From G963556115 sp963677015 (GTDB taxonomy: Bacteria > Planctomycetota > SZUA-567): a DNA stretch of 64,000 nt. The position numbers were made by a program, and so were the translations under genes. Every line of letters begins with the position of its first letter. The first letter of the stretch is position 1. The stretch is from NCBI GenBank assembly GCA_963677015.1, contig OY781533.1, forward strand, positions 1,736,001 to 1,800,000, given 5' to 3'. Under the pieces are notes generated by a model, which saw only the letters and a list, made by a program, of their open reading frames with translations, was not told the origin of the DNA and did not search any database. Of the stretch, positions 9,956 to 18,863 are shown piece by piece.

Positions 9956-10519
9956 TTATCCCTGGTTTTTCTTTTTATTGATAAGATTATCAACAACACT
10001 TGCTTTGAGACCGGCCATACTTATTGGTGTTGACAGATGATCGTTAGCATCAACCATTATTGCCTGATCTTTCATTGATGGGTCGGTTGATTCAGAAGTT
10101 ATTACAATCGGGATATTCTTCCCGTATTCTTCAACCCTAATCTTGGTACATAGATTAAAACCACTTATATCAGGAAGGTCCTTGGCTACATAAGCAATAA
10201 TAACCCGGTTGCGTTTCAGAAGTTTTATTGCATCTGCGCCGTTCAGGGCAATGAGTGAATCAAAACGCAAGGTCTTAAGCATGTTCTTAAGAAGAGCGGC
10301 AACACGTTTATTGCTCTCGACGATAAGTACTGTACCTATTATCTGAGTCTTAACCTTCTCGACATGAATACGTTGCTTAGGTGCAGGTTTTTTGACTACT
10401 GGAGTACGCTGTTTCGTTGTTGTTGCTTTGTTTGCGATACTGCTGACAGGAATTTTTAACTTAGTCGCACTTATTGTTTGTTTTAACAGCTTTTCAGCTT
10501 CTTCTTTATTTGTTGCCAT
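9956..10519 (-). CDS. Lys-rich protein with degenerate receiver domain
   Basis: A 187-residue protein. Residues 1-60 are basic and rich in Lys, Thr and Pro, probably unstructured and possibly nucleic-acid binding. Residues 62-187 have the fold pattern of a CheY-like receiver (TVLIVES, then KDLPDISGF, then PIVITSES). The key residues are missing: Ala112 stands where the phosphoacceptor Asp should be, the acidic pair is reduced to Glu-Ser, and the conserved Lys is Thr in STP. It is therefore a pseudo-receiver, expected to bind partners without being phosphorylated. It follows the DHH phosphoesterase gene by about 40 bases on the same strand. Confidence 0.75.
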   Translation of the reverse strand: MATNKEEAEKLLKQTISATKLKIPVSSIANKATTTKQRTPVVKKPAPKQRIHVEKVKTQIIGTVLIVESNKRVAALLKNMLKTLRFDSLIALNGADAIKLLKRNRVIIAYVAKDLPDISGFNLCTKIRVEEYGKNIPIVITSESTDPSMKDQAIMVDANDHLSTPISMAGLKASVVDNLINKKKNQG

Positions 10520-10560
10520 CGTTCTTCTGCCCTAAAATAAAAATAATATAGTTTAATATA

Positions 10561-11547
10561 TCAACTTGGATCAACTACTGCCATCTCAAGTCTATTCTTA
10601 ATAATATCAACAACATAGGATAATGTTTTGCTTTGGAAACTGCAACCAGCTGCTCTGGCGTGTCCGCCACCGTCAAATTCACGGCATATCGCCGCGACAT
10701 TATGTGGTGGGTAACTGCGCAAGCTTACCTTTACACTGTCTTCAAAAGGTTGCTCATAAATAAAAGCAGCCAGTTCAACACCCAGAATGGATAATCCGAT
10801 ATTCACAGGATCATGTAAGTGCTGCGGTGTACAGCCGGTATCGATAAAATCATCACGCTGGGCACTCAATATTGCAATTTTACCATCTGCGAAAGTATTT
10901 ATGCTATCAAGAATAAGCCGCTGAAGATCCAGTTCCTTCTTTTCAATACATTCATACAGCTCTTTTCTTACAATACTCGGATCTAGTCCAAGATCCATTA
11001 TTTCTGCTGCAAAGCGGAGTAACTGTGAAGAAGTGTTGGAGTAATTAAAATTACCAGTATCTGTTGTTATTGCCACCCATAATGGTTCCGCTATACTTTT
11101 GGGCATTACATACCCTGCTTCTTTTGCGAGTTTATATACCATTTCTCCAGTACTGCTGTACCCGGTATCAACCCAATTATACTTTGCAAACATATCATTT
11201 GACTGATGATGATCTATATTGACAAATGGGATTCTTCCCTGCGCATACAAAGCAAATTCACCTGCCCTGCGGATATCACCACAATCCAGAACAATTATCA
11301 AATCATATCGTGACAGATAACCGGTATCAGCCGGAATAATTTCATAATCATTTACAAGAAACTTATAGCGCCTGGCAAGAGGCTCAAAACCAACAAGAAC
11401 AGACTCCTTACCATTGGCGTTAAGTATTCGTGAAAGAGCCAGCGAAGATCCAATTGCATCACCATCAGGTTTCTCGTGAGCTACGATCAAAATTTTACTT
11501 GCCGAGTTAATACCATCAATTACCGAGGTGATAGAGCCTGAGGTCAT
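10561..11547 (-). CDS. nrnA: DHH/DHHA1 phosphoesterase, NrnA type
   Basis: Predicted oligoribonuclease and 3'-phosphoadenosine-5'-phosphate phosphatase, 328 residues. The DHH domain shows HEKPDGDAIGSS, the VLDCGD motif, NIDHHQSND and TTDTGNF. The DHHA1 domain has GGGHARAAGC near the end. I chose the ATG at 11547: it is preceded by GTGAGA and puts 18 residues before the first strand, as in other NrnA proteins. An ATG ten codons further up (11577) has no ribosome binding site. NrnA degrades nanoRNA in bacteria without Orn. It heads a two-gene unit with the degenerate receiver. Confidence 0.9.
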   Translation of the reverse strand: MTSGSITSVIDGINSASKILIVAHEKPDGDAIGSSLALSRILNANGKESVLVGFEPLARRYKFLVNDYEIIPADTGYLSRYDLIIVLDCGDIRRAGEFALYAQGRIPFVNIDHHQSNDMFAKYNWVDTGYSSTGEMVYKLAKEAGYVMPKSIAEPLWVAITTDTGNFNYSNTSSQLLRFAAEIMDLGLDPSIVRKELYECIEKKELDLQRLILDSINTFADGKIAILSAQRDDFIDTGCTPQHLHDPVNIGLSILGVELAAFIYEQPFEDSVKVSLRSYPPHNVAAICREFDGGGHARAAGCSFQSKTLSYVVDIIKNRLEMAVVDPS

Positions 11548-11620
11548 TATTCTCACTTTACTGCCAGGAATTATCAAAATAAACAGATATTTAATTTAGA
11601 CACAAAATAATAACAACGAT

Positions 11621-11638
11621 AAATAACATATGTTATTT
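11621..11638. promoter_or_regulatory. 18-bp perfect palindrome, possible operator
   Basis: AAATAACATATGTTATTT is a perfect palindrome in the region between the divergent nrnA and GH57 genes. Its core TAACATATGTTA recurs in the palindrome at 44915-44930. A dimeric repressor site is an inference. Confidence 0.45.
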
Positions 11639-11672
11639 TAAACTAAAATCCGCACTATGCAAGCGGTAAAAG

Positions 11673-11700
11673 TTGATATTTTTTGAAAAAAAGTTATGAT
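11673..11700 (+). promoter_or_regulatory. Possible promoter for the GH57 gene
   Basis: TTGATA at 11673-11678 and TATGAT at 11695-11700 are 16 bases apart. The leader to the ATG at 11789 would be about 80 bases. Confidence 0.4.
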
Positions 11701-11788
11701 TTAATACATATCTGATTAATTTCATTTTATAACATTGCTGGCGCGGTGTTGCTATTAATTCAACCTCACAGTTAAAGGTAGTCGAATA

Positions 11789-14251
11789 ATGAGCACAAAT
11801 CCTAATCATCATTTTACAATACATGGTCATTTCTATCAGCCTCCAAGAGAAAATCCCTGGCTTGGTATTATTGAAGAACAGGAATCTGCGCAACCGTTTA
11901 GAGACTGGAATACCCGTATATGTGCGGAGTGCTACACTCCTCTCACCTGCAGCCCGGTTAGCGACCATACGCATAGAACCTGTGATTTGTTTAACTGTTA
12001 TGCTCATATCTCCTATAATTTTGGTCCTACTCTGCTTAGTTGGCTCGACAAATATGCACCATTCACTCTGGAGCGGCTTCAGGTAGCTGACAGCATCTCA
12101 AGACATAGTTATAGCGGCTCAGGTTCAGCAATGGCTCAGGTTTATAATCATCAGATATTACCCCTGTCTGATGCCGCAGATCGTCATACACAGATAATCT
12201 GGGGAATTAAAGAGTTCTGGTATCGTTTCAGGCGTCAGCCATCTGCTCTTTGGCTGGCTGAGACCGCTATCGATATGAATACGGTACGAGCACTGATTGA
12301 TCATAACATTAAGTACATCGTTCTGTCGCCACTTCAAGCGTCATATATTAGAAGATTTGGTGATTTCGACTGGACAGGCGTTCCTGACGGTACAATTGAT
12401 ACACGTGTGCCTTACCGATTATTCGAGGTTGATGGTGGTGGGCGTACGCACTTTGACCGTTATATAGATGTTATCTTTTATGATAAGGAGATTTCAACAA
12501 AAGTTTCTTTTGAGCATCTCCTGAATGATACTACTAAAATGGAGTGGCTTATAAAAGAGCGCTTCAGTGAACAGGCTACCCTCCCGCAGATTGTTCTTAT
12601 CGCTACAGATGGCGAAATATATGGACACCATGAAAAAGAAGGAAATAAAAGTCTGGCACAGCTGCTTCATAATCTCTTGAATAATGGAGGTTGTGCTGTA
12701 ACCAATCTGGATTGTTTTATGAAAGAAAATATGCCGTCTCAGGAGGTAAAACTCTGGGAAGGTGTTGACGGAAGAGGGTCGAGCTGGAGCTGTAGTCATG
12801 GTGTCGGGCGCTGGCACAGAGATTGTGGCTGCAGTGATGGACCTCATAACTTTAATCAGCAGTGGCGTGAACATTTACGTAATGCTTTTGATGAGTTACG
12901 TTATCATATACGGATTATCGGTAATGAAGTAGGTAATGAACTGGTCTATGATTTTATTGATGCACGTAATGATTATATCAGTGTGATCCTTGAAAACACC
13001 TCTGCTGCCCGTGAACGCTTTATTTCACGGCATGCCCGCGAAGAGCTTTCAAAGCGGGGACAGATTAAACTGTGGAAGATTTTAGAGGCGGATAGAAATG
13101 CTATGCTGATGTATACCTCCTGTGGCTGGTTCTTCTCGGATATTTCCGGCTGTGAATCACAACAGAACATGCGGTACGCTCTTCGTGCTGCAGAATTGGC
13201 AAATGAATTTTCCGATTTTAACTTGATTACTATGCTTCAGGACCGGTTAAAAAAAGCAAGTTCGAATTATCCGGAACAGGGATCAGGTGCTGATATCTTC
13301 AAGAATCATGTACTTAATTCTCGTTATACTTACAAGGAAATAACCGCAATTCATGCGTTGCTCAGCTTGTATCAGCTTCAATTACCGGATTATAATATCA
13401 ATGTTCTATTATCAAATCTGACAACAGCAAGTAATGGGGAAATCAAGTATATAGTTGGCACCGCCGAATGTCTTGATAAATATACATGCCAGGAAGATGA
13501 AACTGCTTTTTTCGGGTTTTCTGTAAATACTACTCTAGAATGTGGCGTCTGCTTCTGTCCGGATATCGCCACCGCCAGAGAAATGTCAAATCTTACCGTA
13601 GATGAATTAGACAAACTTCTAAAAGCCGACGGAGTATCTCTGGTCGATCTTCCGTATACGGAACGTAAAGTACTCAATCACCTGATCCTGAGGGATAAAC
13701 TTATTGACGCTGACGACAGCCTCCACCAGTGCTTTAATTCGCACAAACCGGTTTTTGAACATTTAACGGCAAATCACCTTCCCTTGCCAAAACATCTCAA
13801 AGCTATTGGCGAAGAATCTCTTTCTCATCAGTTGACTCTATGTATACAAAAAGCTGTAAATCTTGGTGTGCTTTCCATGGAATGTAAAAATGAGGTTTAT
13901 CGTATCAAGTCTGAGGCAGTTAAATACGGTCTTAATCTTAACTTTACAGAATCCTCCCGTCTTATTGCGCAGAAGATGAGTGATAAACTGATAGATTTGC
14001 TGGCGAATCTCAGTGATGAGGCAGTGAGACAGGTTCTTGAGCTGCTGACATTTATACAGGATAATGACTTTTGGTTGGAAAACTGGGACGAACTGCTTGA
14101 TCGGTACTGGAGGATTCTTCACCTCCCGCCACGTGAAATGCCAAAATCCAGAGCAATTGTGGATAATATGCGGGCTATCGGTAAAAGATTATACTTTTCG
14201 GAGACTACGTTAAAGCATCTGACTCAAATTCTGTTCTCTACTCCTGTTTAA
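11789..14251 (+). CDS. GH57-family glycoside hydrolase with DUF3536
   Basis: An 820-residue protein of the large GH57 group that carries a DUF3536 region in its second half. The N-terminal start HFTIHGHFYQPPRENPW is the hallmark of this subgroup. WLAETAIDMNT (about residue 150) contains the expected GH57 nucleophile Glu, and ATDGEIYGHHE (about 272-282) the acid/base Asp. GH57 enzymes act on alpha-glucans such as glycogen or maltodextrin. The substrate of the DUF3536 group is not known to me. No signal peptide is seen, so it is probably cytoplasmic. AAAGGT lies about nine bases before the ATG. Confidence 0.9.
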   Translation: MSTNPNHHFTIHGHFYQPPRENPWLGIIEEQESAQPFRDWNTRICAECYTPLTCSPVSDHTHRTCDLFNCYAHISYNFGPTLLSWLDKYAPFTLERLQVADSISRHSYSGSGSAMAQVYNHQILPLSDAADRHTQIIWGIKEFWYRFRRQPSALWLAETAIDMNTVRALIDHNIKYIVLSPLQASYIRRFGDFDWTGVPDGTIDTRVPYRLFEVDGGGRTHFDRYIDVIFYDKEISTKVSFEHLLNDTTKMEWLIKERFSEQATLPQIVLIATDGEIYGHHEKEGNKSLAQLLHNLLNNGGCAVTNLDCFMKENMPSQEVKLWEGVDGRGSSWSCSHGVGRWHRDCGCSDGPHNFNQQWREHLRNAFDELRYHIRIIGNEVGNELVYDFIDARNDYISVILENTSAARERFISRHAREELSKRGQIKLWKILEADRNAMLMYTSCGWFFSDISGCESQQNMRYALRAAELANEFSDFNLITMLQDRLKKASSNYPEQGSGADIFKNHVLNSRYTYKEITAIHALLSLYQLQLPDYNINVLLSNLTTASNGEIKYIVGTAECLDKYTCQEDETAFFGFSVNTTLECGVCFCPDIATAREMSNLTVDELDKLLKADGVSLVDLPYTERKVLNHLILRDKLIDADDSLHQCFNSHKPVFEHLTANHLPLPKHLKAIGEESLSHQLTLCIQKAVNLGVLSMECKNEVYRIKSEAVKYGLNLNFTESSRLIAQKMSDKLIDLLANLSDEAVRQVLELLTFIQDNDFWLENWDELLDRYWRILHLPPREMPKSRAIVDNMRAIGKRLYFSETTLKHLTQILFSTPV

Positions 14252-14252
14252 T

Positions 14253-14981
14253 TCAGCGGGCAAAAACAGCAGCATAAACTCGGCGAACACCTGAATTTCG
14301 AAGAGTCTTTGCGCATTCATTAATTGTACTGCCGGTAGTAAAGATATCATCAATGAGCAGGATTGATTTTTTGTCCAATAATTCAGGCGCGGCAAAGGCA
14401 TCTGTCAGATTCGCTTTACGCTCAGTTGCGGTAAGACTTGATTGAGAGACGGTATAGCGTTTTCGAAGCAATAATTTATCTGAATATTGTATCTCCAGCC
14501 TCTTGGCTAAAGAGCTGGCTACCAGTGCGGATTGGTTATATCCGCGTTCATAGTGCTTCTGTTTGTGTAATGGTACGGGTATGATATAATCAAATTTCTG
14601 ATTAGAATATTCTTCGTTAATGCGTGTCAGCATCATTTCTGCGATAAGTTTATAGATATTCCGGCAGTTATTGAACTTAAAAGCATGTATTAGCTCTTTA
14701 GCGGGAGAGCAGTATGTGCTGGCGGCAATAACACGGGTATAGGAATGATTATTGCTCTGACATTCACTACAATGTTTTAGACGTGCGCTGTATTTTCCTA
14801 AAGGTTTAGCGCAGTACCAGCACGAGTTGGAATCGATAAGTTTAAAACTTTGATGGCAATCGGTGCAAAGATAATGTTCTGAATGACCAAATAATGAACA
14901 GCCGCAATTCAGACACACCGGTGGAAATATCAAGTCAGGCAGAAGGCGTAATATTGTTGAAAGTTTGTCAGTTAATTTCAT
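14253..14981 (-). CDS. comF: ComF-family phosphoribosyltransferase-like protein
   Basis: A 242-residue protein with the ComF layout. An N-terminal zinc ribbon has two Cys pairs (CLNCG and CTDCH), then a third and fourth pair (CWYC, CSEC). The C-terminal phosphoribosyltransferase domain carries the PRPP loop ILLIDDIFTTGST. ComF proteins help in DNA uptake or in replication-fork repair; which of these applies here is unknown. Its ATG overlaps the stop of the upstream FlhB-C-like gene by four bases (ATGA), so the two are coupled. It converges with the GH57 gene, with only one base between the stop codons. Confidence 0.9.
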   Translation of the reverse strand: MKLTDKLSTILRLLPDLIFPPVCLNCGCSLFGHSEHYLCTDCHQSFKLIDSNSCWYCAKPLGKYSARLKHCSECQSNNHSYTRVIAASTYCSPAKELIHAFKFNNCRNIYKLIAEMMLTRINEEYSNQKFDYIIPVPLHKQKHYERGYNQSALVASSLAKRLEIQYSDKLLLRKRYTVSQSSLTATERKANLTDAFAAPELLDKKSILLIDDIFTTGSTINECAKTLRNSGVRRVYAAVFAR

Positions 14982-15259
14982 TTTTTTATATGTTTGCCAT
15001 TCATGCGGTAAACATAGGCTAAAATTTCAGCTACAGCCGGGTAAAGCTCTGGAGGGATTACTTCACCCAGGTCAAGTTGTGCCAGAGCCATTACCAGATC
15101 TTCATCCTTGCGTACAGGTATATTATTTTCTTGTGCAAGTTCAATGATGCGTGCTGCAATCTGCCCTGCCCCCTTAGCTACAACCTTAGGAACAGAGTCT
15201 TTGTCCGCATCGTATCCTAATGCGACAGCAAGCTGCCTGTTTACTGGCTTTTTTTTCAT
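14978..15259 (-). CDS. FlhB C-terminal-domain-like protein
   Basis: A 93-residue protein resembling the cytoplasmic C-terminal domain of FlhB/EscU, as in the stand-alone FhlB/YlqH proteins. It has LAVALGYDAD, then VPKVVAKGAGQIAARI, then VPV-RKDEDL and IPPELYPAVAEILAYVY. The NPTH autocleavage motif of true FlhB is absent, which is normal for the stand-alone form. No flagellar or type III secretion gene is in this window. It is coupled to comF by a four-base overlap. Function of the stand-alone proteins is poorly defined. Confidence 0.8.
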   Translation of the reverse strand: MKKKPVNRQLAVALGYDADKDSVPKVVAKGAGQIAARIIELAQENNIPVRKDEDLVMALAQLDLGEVIPPELYPAVAEILAYVYRMNGKHIKK

Positions 15260-15330
15260 GTATAACCGCCGAATTTATATCAGAAGAAAAATAATATTAC
15301 TGATATTATCGGCATTAATTATCTTTACTG

Positions 15331-17046
15331 TTACTCTTTATCAGGATTAAGATTAAAGTTGAGTTTGAATTCCGATTTATCACTATTATTGTCAGTGTTG
15401 TTGCCGGAATTAGCACCAAAATCAAGTTTAAGATTATTCGTTGTTTTCGTCTGGCTGGCGTTTGGAGATGAATCTTTGGTGCCAAAATTAAGTTTGAATC
15501 CTGTTGTGTCATTCGCTCCCGCAGTATCAAATTTATTGAAATCAAGAGTTGCTGGCGTTTCTTCTGATTGCGCTGAAACATCAATATCCTTAATGAATGA
15601 GTTATACCTCTGAGAAACACTTGATTCAGGAATAAATATTTCACTTGGATTAAATGATGGTTTGTCAGCAACAGTAAATGTGAGCTCTTTATAATCAGTT
15701 ATACCTACAGCAGCCATTAGTTCTGAATATACTTCCTGTGGATTTTGCAGGAATTTATCATAATCAAATGATATAATGTCCTCGCCATATAATGTCTTCC
15801 AATATAACATCATTTCTTTAGCCGTTTTGCAGTATTTGACTATACTGGACAATTCACTCAGATACTCCATGCCAGGTGTGTTATTAAAGAAAATCTCCAG
15901 CACCTGATCGTTGAATTCTCTGCTTGAACATATTATTGTAGCCTTAGGGAACAACACTTTCATCAGCCATATATTTACAAAATTTGTTACCTTGCAGTTT
16001 ACGACATATTTACCGCTTTTTTTGAGCCCTGCTATCAGCTTCTCATAATCCATAACCAGCGCAGGGATCGAATCGGCATTCAGTGAATTTACAGTAAGGT
16101 TGAAGTTATTTTCATGCGCTTGCAGCATCTGGTATATCTTTTGGTTAAACCAGTTAAGTTCGCCGGCTATAACTGCTTTTGAGCTTTCCTGAAGCAGATA
16201 GGCGGCTGTATGCAGGCCGCTTTTAGGAAGACCAACAATAAAAACAAGCTTTTCGCCGGATTGGCTTAGATCCTTATATTTTTCAAGATATTCAGCATTG
16301 ACGCTTTGCTTTAAGGTTTCAAGGTGACCGGACAGATCATTTGCCGCCTGTTCGCCGCTGATATTTGCAGTTCTTGAAAAATCTTGATTCGCTTTGGTGA
16401 AGTATTCAAAGGAGGTTGTACATTCACCAATATGATCATAATATTTTCCCAGCGCCAGATAGATAAACTTGTCGTTTTGCCTCTGACCAGCCCCTGCTTC
16501 AATATTCCGTAAAACAGCGCTAACATCAGCATCTGTCAGTTCTGCGTATTCAGCTAGTTCTACTATGGCTGAAGTCAATGAAGGATCTGCGGTATATGAA
16601 TCCCGTAGAATTTTCGCACCATTTATCCTGTCACCACGTCGCAACTTCAGACAGCCGTAACCAAGTTTGGCTGTGGGGTTGTCAGGGTCAATCTCATAGA
16701 CAGCATTGAGACAGCATTCAGCACTATCCAGCTTATTCATTGCTAGTTCGTTGATACCATTTTGAAGGATTTTAACGATATACTCAGGCTTTCGCTTAAT
16801 TGTTTTTGTGTAAAAGCGCTCTGCATTTGTATAATCACCTACTGCATGATATGCAATTGCCAGATTAAAAGTAATTTGATCATTACGTCCGTCACGTTCC
16901 AGAGCTTTATTTAAAAGACGAATTCCTCGCTTATAGTCGCCACTTCGACAAAACGCTAAAGCCTCATTTGCCATAGCTGCCGCCTTTTGCGGATTGACCT
17001 TAGCACGATTAATATTCTTGTTACTGTTTCGCCTTTTTTTCACCAT
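15331..17046 (-). CDS. TPR-sulfotransferase protein with repeat tail
   Basis: A 571-residue protein. Residues 1-20 are very basic. About 20-200 form tetratricopeptide repeats (for example AIAYHAVGDYTNAERFYTKT). From about 265 a sulfotransferase-like domain begins with VGLPKSG, matching the 5'-phosphosulfate loop for PAPS, and continues with ICSSREFND, a plausible 3'-phosphate loop. The last 50 residues are low complexity (Asn, Ser, Thr, Asp) with spaced F/L-K-L-N/D-F motifs. TPR-sulfotransferase fusions are common, with unknown acceptors; the tail is unusual. AAAGGA lies before the ATG. No signal peptide is seen. Confidence 0.75.
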   Translation of the reverse strand: MVKKRRNSNKNINRAKVNPQKAAAMANEALAFCRSGDYKRGIRLLNKALERDGRNDQITFNLAIAYHAVGDYTNAERFYTKTIKRKPEYIVKILQNGINELAMNKLDSAECCLNAVYEIDPDNPTAKLGYGCLKLRRGDRINGAKILRDSYTADPSLTSAIVELAEYAELTDADVSAVLRNIEAGAGQRQNDKFIYLALGKYYDHIGECTTSFEYFTKANQDFSRTANISGEQAANDLSGHLETLKQSVNAEYLEKYKDLSQSGEKLVFIVGLPKSGLHTAAYLLQESSKAVIAGELNWFNQKIYQMLQAHENNFNLTVNSLNADSIPALVMDYEKLIAGLKKSGKYVVNCKVTNFVNIWLMKVLFPKATIICSSREFNDQVLEIFFNNTPGMEYLSELSSIVKYCKTAKEMMLYWKTLYGEDIISFDYDKFLQNPQEVYSELMAAVGITDYKELTFTVADKPSFNPSEIFIPESSVSQRYNSFIKDIDVSAQSEETPATLDFNKFDTAGANDTTGFKLNFGTKDSSPNASQTKTTNNLKLDFGANSGNNTDNNSDKSEFKLNFNLNPDKE

Positions 17047-17101
17047 TGTAAATCCTTTAATAACGATACAAATATTATTCTAAATTTTCTTGATATTAGT
17101 A

Positions 17102-18310
17102 TTATCGGCTTTTTGCAAACGGATCTGCACTCATACCAATTCTGCGGGTATCACTTCTGACATTTCCTCCCTGCCATAAAAGTTGAGCCGGTACATCCTT
17201 CTGTTTAATATCTACCATCATTCTGGTTTTTAATTCGTTATAAAAGTTGTTTGACTGTTTCTCCCATTCGTCACTCTTAATTTTGTCAACGATCTCCTTT
17301 TGCGCTTTTTTGAATGGAATAACTCTGCCTTTGGTTATTTTATGCAGGACTGTTATATGAAAACCGATTGGGCTCTCAAGTATTTCAAGTTTTCCGGGCT
17401 GCTGTTCACGCACCGCATCCCGGACGTCTCCCAGCCATGCTTCCCTTCTGGAATTACTGCTTATACTGTTTTCCCTGCCGCCGTTTTTTCTGCCTACAGG
17501 GTCATCGGAAAATTTTTCTGCAGCTGTTTTGAAAGAAATCTTTTTGTCTATTATTGCCAACCCGATTTTTTGCGCTATTTCATCGGCTTTATCCCTTCCC
17601 CCACGCTTACTGTTCGAAACCAGTATTTGATCAAAAATAACCTCTCCCGGGAGGGTAAACTTATCAATATGGGTCTTATAATATTTTAAAATCTGCTGTG
17701 GACGTGGTTCAATAGAGACTCCCAGTGGTTCAAAAACACTATAAAGATAGCCATATGTGAAAGCTTTACGTACAATACGGTCCTTCCATTCTTTGAATGT
17801 GATCCCGCGGGATGATAATACATTGTTAAGATTGTCCAACCCGCCTGCTGCTTCTATCTGCCGGTTTATAACTCTTGTAACCTGTTCATCCTGTTTCTTC
17901 TTCATTAAGCGTCTCATGCGGTCTTCTATATTTGAACGCATAACCGATGCGCCCTGAGAAGTTGATGAGCGAAATTGTGAGTCAACAAAACTCTGGAACT
18001 TATTTTCATAGTCATTGAGAGCTTCCTGATAGAACATTTCATCTTTGACTACTGATTTAACCGCTTTGTCCCAGGCTTTTTCCAGCTCGGGATTAATCTG
18101 AGCTGAATTAATTTTTCCAGAAACCGCTTTATTTAAAATTTCATAGTATGCCGGTCCAAAAAGCTCAAGAACCTGATCAAGTGTAACACTGCCCCGATCA
18201 ACTCTGGCTACAATACTATTACGATCAATATCTATATCATTAATATTTGCAGAATAAGCCACACTGCAAATAACAAAATAGAGTAATACAACCTTCTGTA
18301 AAATAGCCAT
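17102..18310 (-). CDS. SurA-like periplasmic peptidyl-prolyl isomerase
   Basis: A 402-residue exported parvulin-type chaperone. I use the ATG at 18310: it follows AAGGAAAC with good spacing and begins directly with a signal peptide (MAILQKVVLLYFVICSVAYS). An earlier ATG at 18349 would overlap the nitroreductase gene and push the signal peptide inward. The middle is a helical SurA_N-like region. The parvulin domain spans about 205-320 (VIFDQILVSN, FSDDPVGRKNGG, SPIGFHITVLHKI). The role would be folding or delivery of outer-membrane and secreted proteins. Confidence 0.87.
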   Translation of the reverse strand: MAILQKVVLLYFVICSVAYSANINDIDIDRNSIVARVDRGSVTLDQVLELFGPAYYEILNKAVSGKINSAQINPELEKAWDKAVKSVVKDEMFYQEALNDYENKFQSFVDSQFRSSTSQGASVMRSNIEDRMRRLMKKKQDEQVTRVINRQIEAAGGLDNLNNVLSSRGITFKEWKDRIVRKAFTYGYLYSVFEPLGVSIEPRPQQILKYYKTHIDKFTLPGEVIFDQILVSNSKRGGRDKADEIAQKIGLAIIDKKISFKTAAEKFSDDPVGRKNGGRENSISSNSRREAWLGDVRDAVREQQPGKLEILESPIGFHITVLHKITKGRVIPFKKAQKEIVDKIKSDEWEKQSNNFYNELKTRMMVDIKQKDVPAQLLWQGGNVRSDTRRIGMSADPFAKSR

Positions 18311-18320
18311 TTTAGTTTCC

Positions 18321-18851
18321 TTATAATTCATAGGTATTGAATGAAACACGTTCGGCCATGCCTTTTTTCTTTGGCTGCTTAGCGCTTTCAGCAGGTTCTC
18401 CTACGGGTAAGAGGATCTGAACGCGTTTGTTATCCGGTAGCGCTACTACTTCTCCTATATTCTCTGCATTATTATTTCTCTTGAGCAGTCCGTCAATCCA
18501 GACAGTGGCATATCCGAGATCTGTTATTGCATACAGCATACTCATTACTGCGGCAGAGCAGTCTTCAATTTCAAATGAAAGATCTCCTACAACGGGGATA
18601 TGCTCTGTATTTACAATGCAAAGAATAACGGCTGACGCTCCAGCAAATTTAGGCTTTTCAAGAATTGCGGCTATCTTGTCTATTTTATTTTGATCATCAA
18701 CAACAACAAACTCGGTACTTTGCGCATTCATTCCAGTTGGTGATAATAACGCTGCTGAAAGAATTAAATTAATATCTTGTACAGGGATTTTTTTTTCGGT
18801 ATAATTCCCACGATAGCTGCATCTTTGCTCAATTAAATCAAAATAATTCAT
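18321..18851 (-). CDS. Nitroreductase-family flavoprotein
   Basis: A 176-residue nitroreductase-like protein, expected to bind FMN and act as a dimer. The N-terminal CSYRGNYTEKKIP matches the usual R-S-x-R-x-F motif region, and LLSPTGMNAQSTEFVVVDD matches the FMN-phosphate region. The DCSAAVMSMLYAITDLGYATVWID stretch is also typical. Its length is at the short end for the family. The Met start has AAGGAGT eight bases upstream. It is followed 10 bases later by the SurA-like gene. The substrate is unknown. Confidence 0.85.
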   Translation of the reverse strand: MNYFDLIEQRCSYRGNYTEKKIPVQDINLILSAALLSPTGMNAQSTEFVVVDDQNKIDKIAAILEKPKFAGASAVILCIVNTEHIPVVGDLSFEIEDCSAAVMSMLYAITDLGYATVWIDGLLKRNNNAENIGEVVALPDNKRVQILLPVGEPAESAKQPKKKGMAERVSFNTYEL

Positions 18852-18863
18852 ATTTTACTCCTT

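Noticed and set aside
11633..12007. Minus-strand ORF of 124 codons overlapping the GH57 start
   Set aside because: It lies antisense to a strongly supported gene, shows no family pattern and has no ribosome site.
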